From Microbacterium sp. 3J1 (GTDB taxonomy: Bacteria; Actinomycetota; Actinomycetes; Actinomycetales; Microbacteriaceae), in contig NZ_CDWI01000011.1 of assembly GCF_001049495.1 (NCBI RefSeq), positions 372,001 to 436,000 of the forward strand: DNA of 64,000 nt, written 5' to 3'. Numbering within the stretch: the stretch's first letter is position 1; the number at the start of each line of letters is the position of its first letter. The translations under genes and the position numbers were made by a program. Positions 47,698 through 55,654 of this stretch are shown here, piece by piece. Under the pieces are notes generated by a model. That model was not told the origin of the DNA. It did not search any database and saw only the letters and a list, made by a program, of their open reading frames with translations.

Positions 47698-47746
47698 ACT
47701 ACGGTGAGCGTGATGGCTGGGGCGTCGTCGATCCCGAGGAGGGCGC

Positions 47747-48754
47747 GTGGAACCCACCGAGCTGGCGGACGTCGAGCAGAACGTGTCCACGGGATCGCTT
47801 CCCGGGTGGGGGCGCGTAGACGAGCTGGTCCGCGACGCCCACCGACGCTACGCCGGCGAGCAGGGCGGCGTGGTCGCCGACTACATCCCGATCCTCGCCG
47901 AGGTCGATCCCGATCTCTTCGGCCTTGCGCTGATCGAATCGAACGGCGGTCTGCACGACGCGGGTGACGCGCTGCATCCGTTCTCCATCCAGTCGATCTC
48001 GAAGATGTTCGTGTACGCGCTCGCGATCCAGCATCACGGACACCGACGGGTCCGCGAGATCGTCGGGGTGAACAACACGGGTCTGCCCTTCAACTCCGTC
48101 ATGGCCCTCGAACTCAACGGCGGGCATCCGATGAACCCCATGGTGAATGCCGGGGCGATCGCGACCACCGCGCTCATGCCCGGAGCCACCTCCGTCGAGC
48201 AGTGGGAGCTCGTCAGAGAGGGACTCTCGGCCTTCGCCGGGCGAGCGCTCAGTCTCGACGGGGCCGTGTACGCCTCTGAGGCTCAGACGAACGAGCGCAA
48301 CCGCGCGATCGGCAGGCTGCTCCGCAGCTACGGGCGTCTGCAGAGCGACCCGGAGGAAGCGGTCGACGTCTACACGCGCCAGTGCGCGCTCAGCGTGACG
48401 GCGCACGACCTCGCGGTGATGGGGGCGACGCTGGCGGACGGCGGCGTCAACCCGGTGACCGGCGACCGCGTCGTGTCGGCTGACGTCTGTCGCGACACCC
48501 TCGCGGTGGTGGCGGCGACCGGCCTGTACGAGCGGTCGGGGGAGTGGCTCTTCGAGATCGGACTCCCCGCCAAGTCGGGAGTCACCGGCGGGATCGTCGC
48601 TGTGTCGCCGGGCAAGGGAGCCGTCGCAGGCTTCTCGCCGAGGCTCGATCCCGCGGGCAACTCGGTGCGCTCGCAGCTCGCGATCGGTCATCTGTCCCGC
48701 TCGCTCGGGCTCAACCTCTTCGCCTCGGCCCCGGCCGCCCACGCGTCGGACTGA
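47747..48754 (+). CDS. glsA: Glutaminase A
   Basis: Serine-dependent glutaminase with a beta-lactamase-like fold, hydrolysing glutamine to glutamate and ammonia. The Ser-Lys pair is in FSIQSISKMFVYALA near residue 78, followed by GVNNTGLPFNSVMALEL and NPMVNAGAIATTAL; the KSGVTGGIVAVSPGKGAVAG segment contains the conserved Lys-Ser-Gly. Length 335 is slightly longer than average. The GTG start sits behind GAGGAGGG. The MFS gene follows 36 bases downstream, possibly on the same mRNA. Confidence 0.93.
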   Translation: MEPTELADVEQNVSTGSLPGWGRVDELVRDAHRRYAGEQGGVVADYIPILAEVDPDLFGLALIESNGGLHDAGDALHPFSIQSISKMFVYALAIQHHGHRRVREIVGVNNTGLPFNSVMALELNGGHPMNPMVNAGAIATTALMPGATSVEQWELVREGLSAFAGRALSLDGAVYASEAQTNERNRAIGRLLRSYGRLQSDPEEAVDVYTRQCALSVTAHDLAVMGATLADGGVNPVTGDRVVSADVCRDTLAVVAATGLYERSGEWLFEIGLPAKSGVTGGIVAVSPGKGAVAGFSPRLDPAGNSVRSQLAIGHLSRSLGLNLFASAPAAHASD

Positions 48755-48790
48755 ACCGTCACCCCATCGTTCCGGACAAAGGACCTACCC

Positions 48791-50410
48791 ATGACACACA
48801 CAGCGGCCGTGGCCACCAGGACATCGTGGATGCCGCTCGTCAGTCTGTTCCTCGCGCAGGTGCTGATGTCCTTCAACGTCGCCGCCCTGCCGATCTCGCT
48901 CGGCGGCATCGTGAGCGATTTCGGAGTGCCCCCGACCGTGGCGAGCACGACCATCGTCATGTACGGGCTCGCGGTCGCGGCGCTGGTGATGACGGGTGCG
49001 AAGCTCGGGCAGCGCGTCGGCTGGGTGCTCATCTTCCGCATCGTCATCGTGCTCTTCGCCGCCTCCGCCGTGCTCATGATCTTCTCGCCGACCGTCGGCT
49101 GGGCGATCGCCGGGCAGGCCGTCGCGGGCGCGGCAGCGGCGATCATCGTGCCCTCGATCGTCGCGCTCATCGCCGAGAACTACCGAGGACCCCAGCAGGC
49201 GACGGCGATCGGTGCGATCGGCTCGGCGCGGGCGATCTCGGGCGTCACCGCCTTCCTCATCGGAGGCACCCTGGGCACGCTCGTCGGATGGCGCCCCATG
49301 TTCTTCATCGTCCTCGGCATCGCCGTCGTGGTCTTCTGCTTCAGCTTCACGCTCCGCGGCGACCGCGGCGACGCCTCGATCCGCATCGACCTCGTCGCCT
49401 CGCTGCTGATCGGTGTCGCCATCGTGCTGCTCACCCTCGGCTTCAACAACCTCAACGGCTGGGGAGCCGTCGCCGCCACCGAGGCCGCGCCGTTCAGCAT
49501 CCTCGGACTCTCGCCCGCACCCGTCTTCATCGTCGTCGGGATCGTGCTCGGACAGCTCTTCTTCTTCTGGACCCGCAGACGGATGGCCGAGGGCAAGGTC
49601 CCGCTGATCGACCTGAGCGTCCTCAGCTCCTCGAAGGAGCGGGCCGCGGTGTACGCGATGTTCATCGTGGTCGCGCTCGAAGCGTCTGTGAACTTCACGA
49701 TCCCGCTCTACATCCAGATCGTGCAGGGACGCACGCCGTTCGACACCTCGCTCGCGATGATGCCGTTCAACCTGACGGTGTTCATCACCGCGACGCTGGT
49801 CGTGCGGTTCTACAAGCGCTATCCGCCGCGCGTCATCGGCGTCTTCGGCTTCGTGCTGACGACGGTCGCCCTGATCTGGCTGTCGTTCGTGGTGAACAAC
49901 AACTGGGAGACGGTGCCCACGATCCTCGGTCTCATCGTCTTCGGGATCGGCCAGGGCGCACTCGTCACGCTCGTCTTCAACGTGCTCGTCACGTCGTCGC
50001 CCGCGGCCCTCGCCGGCGACGTCGGCTCGCTGCGCGGAACGACCCAGAATCTCGCATCGGCGGTCGGCACGGCGCTGGCGGGAGCCCTGCTCGTGTCGCT
50101 CCTCGGTGTGAGCGTCGGACGCGCCGTCATGGAGAGCCCCGATCTGCCGCCGGCACTCGTGGACCAGGTCGACCTCGACGCGGTGAACTTCGTGAGCAAC
50201 GACGACCTGCGCGCCGTGCTCGCCGAGACCGATGCGACGCAGGAGCAGATCGACGCCGCTGTCGCGGTGAACGAGGAGGCACGATTGGGCACGCTGAAGC
50301 TCGGCCTGCTCATCCTCGCCGGCATCAGCGCGGTCGCGATCCTGCCGGCGTCGAGGCTGCCGAGATACAAGCCGGAGGAGATCCCCGACCCGTCTCCGGC
50401 GGACGACTGA
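48791..50410 (+). CDS. MFS transporter, 14-helix type
   Basis: Efflux-type major facilitator of 539 residues. The first helix pair includes LFLAQVLMSFNVAALPISLG, with GQRVGWVLIFRIV as the loop 2-3 motif and GAIGSARAISGVTAFLIGGT as the antiporter motif C region. A large acidic C-terminal loop (VNFVSNDDLRAVLAETDATQ) lies between the last helices, an unusual insertion. The substrate is unknown. AAAGGA is eight bases before the ATG. It follows glsA closely, but a functional link is not evident. Confidence 0.85.
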   Translation: MTHTAAVATRTSWMPLVSLFLAQVLMSFNVAALPISLGGIVSDFGVPPTVASTTIVMYGLAVAALVMTGAKLGQRVGWVLIFRIVIVLFAASAVLMIFSPTVGWAIAGQAVAGAAAAIIVPSIVALIAENYRGPQQATAIGAIGSARAISGVTAFLIGGTLGTLVGWRPMFFIVLGIAVVVFCFSFTLRGDRGDASIRIDLVASLLIGVAIVLLTLGFNNLNGWGAVAATEAAPFSILGLSPAPVFIVVGIVLGQLFFFWTRRRMAEGKVPLIDLSVLSSSKERAAVYAMFIVVALEASVNFTIPLYIQIVQGRTPFDTSLAMMPFNLTVFITATLVVRFYKRYPPRVIGVFGFVLTTVALIWLSFVVNNNWETVPTILGLIVFGIGQGALVTLVFNVLVTSSPAALAGDVGSLRGTTQNLASAVGTALAGALLVSLLGVSVGRAVMESPDLPPALVDQVDLDAVNFVSNDDLRAVLAETDATQEQIDAAVAVNEEARLGTLKLGLLILAGISAVAILPASRLPRYKPEEIPDPSPADD

Positions 50411-50411
50411 C

Positions 50412-50960
50412 TCAGCGCAGCTCGGAGATGAGGACGGCCGTCGTGCCCGGCTCTGTGGCCTCGAACACGTGGGGGACGTCTCCCGCGTACGAGAGGTAAT
50501 CTCCGGGCTCCAGCGCGATCGCTTCTCCTGCGGGCCCGATGAGGGCTCGTCCCGAGATCAGGATGACGTGCTCGGTGGTACCGGAGTGATGGGGGTCGGA
50601 GAGCCGTGGGTCGCCCGGCTCCGCCTGAATGAGATAGACGTCGCGGCGTGCGCCGGGCGGGCTCGCGGAGAGAAGCGTGGCGCTGTACGCCGACGCGGAC
50701 GAAGGGACCCCGCTCAGGTCACCGGCCCGGATGAGGGTCGGCGCGTTCGCCTGCTGATCGACCAGCACCGCGAAGGGCACGCCCAATGCCACCCCGAGCG
50801 CCCAGAGCGTCTCCACGCTGGGATTCCCCGACCCGGACTCCAACTGCGAGACCGTCGCCTTGGAGATGCCCGCCTGGCGAGCGAGCTCCGACACGGAGAG
50901 TCCGACGGCTTCCCGCTCCCGTCGGAGAGAGCGAGCGATGCGACTGCGGAGATCGTCCAT
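50412..50960 (-). CDS. XRE-cupin transcriptional regulator
   Basis: Regulator of 182 residues with an N-terminal helix-turn-helix (SLRREREAVGLSVSELARQA, then GISKATVSQLESGSGNPS) and a C-terminal cupin sensor domain (GTTEHVILISGRALIGPAGE, ALEPGDYLSYAGDVPHVFEA). Such proteins often control amino-acid or polyamine metabolism. It is transcribed away from azlCD. A perfect CGAACGTTCG lies between the two genes next to the azlC -35, so autoregulation and control of azlCD are likely. The start at 50960 gives the usual N-terminus. Confidence 0.9.
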   Translation of the reverse strand: MDDLRSRIARSLRREREAVGLSVSELARQAGISKATVSQLESGSGNPSVETLWALGVALGVPFAVLVDQQANAPTLIRAGDLSGVPSSASAYSATLLSASPPGARRDVYLIQAEPGDPRLSDPHHSGTTEHVILISGRALIGPAGEAIALEPGDYLSYAGDVPHVFEATEPGTTAVLISELR

Positions 50961-50977
50961 TCGTTCATCATGCCAAA

Positions 50978-50987
50978 CGAACGTTCG
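50978..50987. promoter_or_regulatory. Operator-like palindrome CGAACGTTCG
   Basis: Perfect 10-base palindrome located 18 bases before the regulator start and two bases before the azlC -35 box (50989). This fits a site for the XRE-cupin protein. Confidence 0.6.
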
Positions 50988-50988
50988 C

Positions 50989-51017
50989 TTGACTATGCAT
51001 CCGTAGGTGTTCAGAAT
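50989..51017 (+). promoter_or_regulatory. azlC promoter TTGACT-17-CAGAAT
   Basis: TTGACT (50989-50994) and CAGAAT (51012-51017) with a 17-base spacer, one of the best sigma-70-like promoters in the window. Transcription would start at about 51024, only a few bases before the GTG at 51027. Confidence 0.65.
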
Positions 51018-51026
51018 GATGATCAT

Positions 51027-51764
51027 GTGTTCAGTGAGCCGAACAGACGACCGGTGAACGCCGAGCGCGAGGTGTGGCGCGAGGCGTTGGGCGTCGTCCT
51101 TGCGACCAGTGCCTACGGCGTCTCCTTCGGCGCGCTCGCCGTCGCATCCGGTCTCGACGTGTGGCAGGCCTGCGTCCTCAGCCTGCTGATGTTCACCGGC
51201 GGCTCGCAGTTCGCCTTCGTCGGGGTCTTCGCCGCCGGCGGCATATCGGCGCTGCCGTCGGCGATCGCCTCCGCCGCTCTGCTCGGAGTGCGCAACGTCG
51301 CGTACGGGATGCGCATGTCGCCGATCGTCGGGACGACACGATCGCGCCGTGTCGCCGCCGCCCACTTCACCATTGACGAATCCACCGCGGTGGCGATCGC
51401 ACAGAGCGACCCGCGCCTGCGCCGCGTCGGGTTCTGGGTGACCGGCGTCGGGATCTTCATCGGCTGGAACCTCACGACCCTCGTCGGAGCACTCGTGGGC
51501 GACGTGCTCGGCGAGCCGAGGACGTGGGGGCTGGATGCCGCCGCTGCTGCCGCGTTCCTCGCGCTCCTCTGGCCGCGACTCGTGCAGCGACAGGCGATCG
51601 CCGTGGGTGCCGCAGCGGCCGTCGTCGCGGCATCGCTCACCCCGCTCCTCATGCCGGGGTTGCCGGTGCTGGTCGCGGCGGTGGTGGCGATCGTCGTCGG
51701 CTGGTTCAACTGGCTGGGCCGTGATCCGCGATCGGTGGAGCGCACGGCGGGGGAGACCTCATGA
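51027..51764 (+). CDS. azlC: AzlC-family branched-chain amino acid exporter
   Basis: Large subunit of an AzlCD-type exporter; relatives (BrnF) export branched-chain amino acids and methionine. Conserved helices: ALGVVLATSAYGVSFGALAV, LMFTGGSQFAFVGVFAAGG and GVRNVAYGMRMSPIVG, then AHFTIDESTAVAI and FIGWNLTTLVGALVGD. The start is not certain: GTG 51027 lies three bases after the predicted transcription start, while GTG 51054 gives a shorter N-terminus; neither has a good Shine-Dalgarno. The stop overlaps azlD (ATGA). Confidence 0.88.
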   Translation: MFSEPNRRPVNAEREVWREALGVVLATSAYGVSFGALAVASGLDVWQACVLSLLMFTGGSQFAFVGVFAAGGISALPSAIASAALLGVRNVAYGMRMSPIVGTTRSRRVAAAHFTIDESTAVAIAQSDPRLRRVGFWVTGVGIFIGWNLTTLVGALVGDVLGEPRTWGLDAAAAAAFLALLWPRLVQRQAIAVGAAAAVVAASLTPLLMPGLPVLVAAVVAIVVGWFNWLGRDPRSVERTAGETS

Positions 51765-52075
51765 GCGTCTGGAGCGCGATCCTGCTCGCGGCTCTCATCT
51801 GCCTGGGACTGAAGGCCGTGGGGTACCTCGTCCCGCCCCGCGTGCTGGAGGCGCCACGGCCGGCGCGGATCTCCGACCTTCTCACGGTGGCGCTGCTCGC
51901 CGCCCTCGTCGCCGTCCAGACCCTCGGTGCCGGCCAGGCGGTCGTGGTCGACGCCCGCGTGCCGGCGCTGCTGGTCGCCGCGGGCCTCCTGTGGCTGCGG
52001 CAGTCGTTCCTCGTCGTGGTGGTGGCTGCGGCGGCCGTCGCGGCCGTGCTCCGGGTGCTCGGCCTCGCCGCCTGA
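51761..52075 (+). CDS. azlD: AzlD-family small subunit
   Basis: Small hydrophobic partner of AzlC, 104 residues with about four helices (SVWSAILLAALICLGLKAVG at the N-terminus, VPALLVAAGLLWLRQSFLVV near 75). GYLVPPRVLEAPR is the conserved loop after the first helix. Translation is coupled to azlC by a four-base overlap. Both subunits are normally needed for export. It ends the operon. Confidence 0.9.
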   Translation: MSVWSAILLAALICLGLKAVGYLVPPRVLEAPRPARISDLLTVALLAALVAVQTLGAGQAVVVDARVPALLVAAGLLWLRQSFLVVVVAAAAVAAVLRVLGLAA

Positions 52076-52100
52076 CCGGGGCCGCCCGGCTCCGCGCGCG

Positions 52101-52106
52101 TAGGAT
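52101..52106 (+). promoter_or_regulatory. -10 hexamer TAGGAT, leaderless spacing
   Basis: TAGGAT, six bases, then GTG 52113. Confidence 0.55.
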
Positions 52107-52112
52107 CGACGT

Positions 52113-52577
52113 GTGCGTATCGGATGGATCTCCCGGGTGCTGTCGTGGATCGCGGCGGCTCTCGTCGGTGGCGTGTTCGGCGTGGCCGGCACGATCGGCC
52201 ACAGCCTGATGTGGGGACCCGTGCCCGTCGGCCTCCTCGTGGGGGCGATCGCCTGCGGCTCGATACTCGTCGCGATCCGCGCGCTCACCCACGACCGCGG
52301 TGCGACTCTCGCCTCGGGTCTCGGGATGCTGGGGATGCTGGTGCTGATCTCCGGTGTCGGCCCGGGCGGCTCGGTCGTCGTGCAGGACTCGCTCAGCGGC
52401 CGCATCTGGACCTATCTCGTCGCCGGGCTCGTGCTGCTCGCCGTCGCGTGGCCGTCGTTCCGGCGGCTGCCGGTGCGCACGGATGCCCCGGCGGAGCGCA
52501 CCGAGGCGCCCGACGCGACGGCGACGGCCACGCGCGACGGGGCGATCCTGAGAGATCGGACCGGCAGCGAGACGTAG
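52113..52577 (+). CDS. Four-helix membrane protein, unknown
   Basis: A 154-residue membrane protein with four hydrophobic segments: WISRVLSWIAAALVGGVFGV, then about 35-58, 66-90 and 103-125, followed by a polar Thr/Ala/Arg tail (TEAPDATATATRDG). I do not recognise a family. The leaderless promoter box sets the GTG start. It is nine bases before fdxA, which has its own promoter box inside the end of this gene, so the two may also be read together. Confidence 0.65.
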   Translation: MRIGWISRVLSWIAAALVGGVFGVAGTIGHSLMWGPVPVGLLVGAIACGSILVAIRALTHDRGATLASGLGMLGMLVLISGVGPGGSVVVQDSLSGRIWTYLVAGLVLLAVAWPSFRRLPVRTDAPAERTEAPDATATATRDGAILRDRTGSET

Positions 52578-52580
52578 ACT
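52575..52580 (+). promoter_or_regulatory. -10 hexamer TAGACT of fdxA, leaderless spacing
   Basis: TAGACT, six bases, then GTG 52587. The intervening GAGGGG could also act as a ribosome site on a longer mRNA, so both translation modes are possible. Confidence 0.55.
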
Positions 52581-52586
52581 GAGGGG

Positions 52587-52907
52587 GTGACGTATGTGAT
52601 CGCCCTTCCGTGCGTCGATGTCAAGGATCGCGCCTGCATCGACGAGTGCCCCGTTGACTGCATCTACGAGGGCGAACGCTCGCTGTACATCCACCCCGAC
52701 GAGTGCGTCGACTGCGGCGCGTGCGAGCCGGTGTGCCCGGTCGAGGCGATCTACTACGAAGACGACCTGCCCGAGGAATGGCAGGACTACTACAAGGCGA
52801 ACGTCGAGTTCTTCGACGAGATCGGCTCGCCGGGAGGCGCCGCGAAGGTCGGCGTCATCGCGCACGACCACCCGATCATCTCCGCGCTCCCGCCCCAGGG
52901 CGAGTAG
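52587..52907 (+). CDS. fdxA: 7Fe-8S ferredoxin
   Basis: Actinobacterial low-potential ferredoxin of 106 residues with one [3Fe-4S] and one [4Fe-4S] cluster. The first set reads PCVDVKDRACIDECPVDC (residues 8-25), with the widened Cys spacing of the three-iron site; the second is CVDCGACEPVCPVEA. The acidic C-terminus (EEWQDYYKANVEFFDEIG) is standard. It sits three bases before dapC, the arrangement conserved in mycobacteria and many other actinobacteria. Confidence 0.94.
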   Translation: MTYVIALPCVDVKDRACIDECPVDCIYEGERSLYIHPDECVDCGACEPVCPVEAIYYEDDLPEEWQDYYKANVEFFDEIGSPGGAAKVGVIAHDHPIISALPPQGE

Positions 52908-52910
52908 TCG

Positions 52911-54023
52911 GTGAGCGTCCGCGACCTGGCCGACTATCCGTGGGACGCGGTCGTCCCTTTCCGTGAGCGTGCCGCGCGGCATCCGCAGGGTCTCGTCGAC
53001 CTCTCGATCGGCTCGCCCATCGACCCGACGCCGGAGCTGATCCGCACCGCCCTCACCGAGGCGACCGACGCGCACGCGTACCCGCAGACGGTCGGGACTC
53101 CCGCTCTGCGCGAGGCGATCGTCGACTGGTATGCGCGGCGCAGGGGAGTGCCCGATCTCACGGTCGACAATGTGCTTCCGACGATCGGGTCCAAGGAACT
53201 GGTGGCTCTGCTGCCCACCCTGCTCGGCCTCGGCGCCGGTGACATCGTCGTGCATCCGCGGGTCGCGTACCCGACGTACGAGGTCGGCGCCCGCGTCGTC
53301 GGGGCCACTCCGCTCGCCGCTGACGACCCCGCGGAGTGGCCCGAGGGCACGCGGCTCATCTGGATCAACTCCCCGGGCAACCCGGACGGACGCACCTGGA
53401 CGATCGACGAGCTCGCCGCCGCCGTCCGGCGTGCGCGGGAGCTCGGAGCGGTGCTCGCGAGCGACGAGTGCTACGCGGAGCTCGGCTGGGACGGCCGGTG
53501 GGCGACGGAGCCTGTTCCGTCGGTCCTCGATCCCCGCGTCACGGGCGGAAGCCGGGCAGGCCTGCTCAGCGTCTACTCCTTGAGCAAGCAGTCGAATCTC
53601 GCCGGCTACCGGGCGGCCTTCATCGCTGGATGCGCCGCTCTCATCGCCGAGCTGCTCGCCGCGCGGAAGCACCTGGGACTCATGCCCCCCGCCCCGGTCC
53701 AGCACGCGATGGCCGCGGCGCTCGGCGACGACGAGCACGTGGCAGCGCAGAAGGCGCTGTACCGCGAACGGCGCGACATGCTCCGCCCCGCGGTCGAGGC
53801 TGCGGGATTCCGCATCGACGGCTCAGAGGCCGGGCTGTACCTCTGGGCGACGGAGGGCGCAGACGCCTGGGCCAGCATCGCGAGACTGGCCGACCTCGGC
53901 ATCCTCGCCGGGCCCGGCCCCTTCTACGGAGACCACTCGAGCGAGCACATCCGGCTGTCGCTGACGGCGCCCACCGAGCGGATCGCCGACGCCGCGCGCC
54001 GTCTGCGCGAGAGCGCGCTGTAG
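52911..54023 (+). CDS. dapC: N-succinyldiaminopimelate aminotransferase
   Basis: PLP class I aminotransferase (370 residues) of the lysine/diaminopimelate succinylase route. The N-terminus VRDLADYPWDAV and LVDLSIGSPIDPTPELI match actinobacterial DapC. The PLP site is SVYSLSKQSNLAGYRAAFI with Lys near residue 225; WINSPGNPDGRTW and SDECYAELGWDG are substrate/cofactor motifs. The assignment over other aminotransferases rests on these and the fdxA-dapC order; dapD and dapE lie 3-4 kb away. Start GTG. Confidence 0.9.
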   Translation: MSVRDLADYPWDAVVPFRERAARHPQGLVDLSIGSPIDPTPELIRTALTEATDAHAYPQTVGTPALREAIVDWYARRRGVPDLTVDNVLPTIGSKELVALLPTLLGLGAGDIVVHPRVAYPTYEVGARVVGATPLAADDPAEWPEGTRLIWINSPGNPDGRTWTIDELAAAVRRARELGAVLASDECYAELGWDGRWATEPVPSVLDPRVTGGSRAGLLSVYSLSKQSNLAGYRAAFIAGCAALIAELLAARKHLGLMPPAPVQHAMAAALGDDEHVAAQKALYRERRDMLRPAVEAAGFRIDGSEAGLYLWATEGADAWASIARLADLGILAGPGPFYGDHSSEHIRLSLTAPTERIADAARRLRESAL

Positions 54024-54063
54024 ATTCCCTCCCTGCTCTGCGCCTTCTTTTGTCCGATGTCAC

Positions 54064-54088
54064 AGTAGGCCTACGCGCCTACTAGGCT
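54064..54088 (+). promoter_or_regulatory. gltA promoter region with inverted repeat
   Basis: AGTAGGC (54064-54070) and GCCTACT (54077-54083) are perfect inverted arms separated by six bases, and a TAGGCT -10 box overlaps the right arm at 54083-54088. A regulator binding here would block the promoter. The leader to the GTG start is about 97 bases. Confidence 0.5.
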
Positions 54089-54191
54089 GTAGAGGCGATT
54101 CGGTCGTGTATCGACGATCTCGTTCCGACCTGGCGCTCAGCGCCGTGACATCGCCACATCCGGCTTGATGAAGATCCACGAGGAGGCCCGC

Positions 54192-55487
54192 GTGAGCGCA
54201 GCGGCAGAGCAGCAGGCGACGGCGAAGCTGACGGTCGGCGAGACCACGGCAGAATTCCCCCTGGTGCGCGGCACCGCAGGGCACGACAGCATCGACTTCT
54301 CGACGCTGACCCGCCAGACCGGTTACACGGGACTCGACTACGGATTCGTGAACACCGCGTCCACGAAGTCCGAGATCACGTTCATCGACGGAGACAAGGG
54401 CATCCTGCGCTACCGCGGATACCCGATCGAGCAGCTCGCGGGCAACACCAGCTACCTCGAGGTCGCCTGGCTCCTGATCTACGGCGAACTGCCGTCTGCC
54501 GCCGAGCTCGCCGAGTTCGATGAGAAGATCCGTCGGCACACACTGCTGCACGAAGACCTCAAGCGCTTCTTCTCGGCTCTCCCGCACACGGCGCACCCCA
54601 TGTCGGTGCTGTCGTCGGCGGTCGCCGCACTGTCGACCTACTACGAGGGCCAGACCGACCCGCACAACCCCGAGCACGTCGAGCTCAACATGATCCGCAT
54701 GCTCGCGAAGCTGCCGGTCATCGCCGCATACGCGCACAAGAAGAGCGTCGGACAGGCGTTCCTGTACCCCGACAACTCCCTCGGCTTCGTCGAGAACTTC
54801 CTCAAGCTCAACTTCGGAGTGCACTCCGAGGAGTACCAGGTCAACCCCGTCATGTCGAAGGCGCTCGAGCTGCTGCTGATCCTGCACGAGGACCACGAGC
54901 AGAACGCGTCGACGTCCACGGTGCGTCTCGTCGGCTCCACCGGCGCGAATCAGTTCGCCTCGATCTCCGCCGGCATTCAGGCACTCTCCGGGCCGCTGCA
55001 CGGTGGCGCGAACGAAGCCGTCCTCACGATGCTCGGTCAGATCCGCGACTCGGGTCAGAGCGTCTCGCGCTTCGTCGAGCGGGTGAAGAACAAGGAAGAG
55101 GGCGTGAAGCTCATGGGCTTCGGGCACCGGGTCTACAAGAACTACGACCCGCGCGCCAAGCTCGTGAAGGAGGCTGCGGGCGAGGTGCTCTCCGAGCTCG
55201 GCGTCACCGACCCGCTTCTCGACCTCGCGCAGGAGCTCGAGGAGATCGCCCTCGCGGACGACTACTTCAAGGAGCGTCGCCTGTACCCGAACGTCGACTT
55301 CTACACCGGCGTGATCTACAAGGCCATGGGCTTCCCGACGCGCATGTTCACCGTGCTCTTCGCCATCGGCCGCCTTCCCGGGTGGCTCGCCCAGTGGCGC
55401 GAGCTGCAGCTCGACCCGCAGACCAAGATCGGCCGCCCTCAGCAGTTGTACACGGGGTCCCCGGAGCGCACCTTCCAGACCCGCTGA
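54192..55487 (+). CDS. gltA: Citrate synthase
   Basis: First enzyme of the citric acid cycle, 431 residues. Catalytic segments: GPLHGGANEAVLTML (His) near residue 277, MGFGHRVYKNYDPRAK (His) near 309, and YPNVDFYTGVIYKAMG (Asp) near 364. The beta-strand-rich N-terminal domain marks the hexameric, NADH-sensitive subtype in other bacteria. GTG 54192 is chosen over ATG 54165 because AGGAGG at 54181-54186 is spaced five bases from it. A terminator follows directly. Confidence 0.95.
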   Translation: MSAAAEQQATAKLTVGETTAEFPLVRGTAGHDSIDFSTLTRQTGYTGLDYGFVNTASTKSEITFIDGDKGILRYRGYPIEQLAGNTSYLEVAWLLIYGELPSAAELAEFDEKIRRHTLLHEDLKRFFSALPHTAHPMSVLSSAVAALSTYYEGQTDPHNPEHVELNMIRMLAKLPVIAAYAHKKSVGQAFLYPDNSLGFVENFLKLNFGVHSEEYQVNPVMSKALELLLILHEDHEQNASTSTVRLVGSTGANQFASISAGIQALSGPLHGGANEAVLTMLGQIRDSGQSVSRFVERVKNKEEGVKLMGFGHRVYKNYDPRAKLVKEAAGEVLSELGVTDPLLDLAQELEEIALADDYFKERRLYPNVDFYTGVIYKAMGFPTRMFTVLFAIGRLPGWLAQWRELQLDPQTKIGRPQQLYTGSPERTFQTR

Positions 55488-55499
55488 CGCCGGTCCCAG

Positions 55500-55541
55500 A
55501 AGAGAAGAGCGGATGCCTGCACAGGCATCCGCTCTTCTCTT
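55500..55541. terminator. Bidirectional terminator, 20-bp stem
   Basis: Arms 55500-55519 and 55522-55541 are perfect complements; the outer AAGAGAAGAG/CTCTTCTCTT gives a U-rich exit on both strands. It ends gltA. Confidence 0.85.
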
Positions 55542-55579
55542 GTCTCCGCGTCCGCACATCCGCACCCCGTACGCACGAC

Positions 55580-55632
55580 GACGCCCCACCTGCGGGAGCC
55601 GCCCGGTGGGGCGTCTGTGCAGGTGGGGCGTC
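55580..55632 (-). terminator. Alternative-partner hairpins after the helicase gene
   Basis: GACGCCCCACC (55580-55590) has two possible partners, GGTGGGGCGTC at 55605-55615 (11 bp) and 55622-55632 (14 bp when flanks are counted: 55580-55593 with 55619-55632). It lies just after the helicase stop; no U-run is visible. Confidence 0.5.
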
Positions 55633-55654
55633 GGATCGATGGGTGCGGCGTGGC

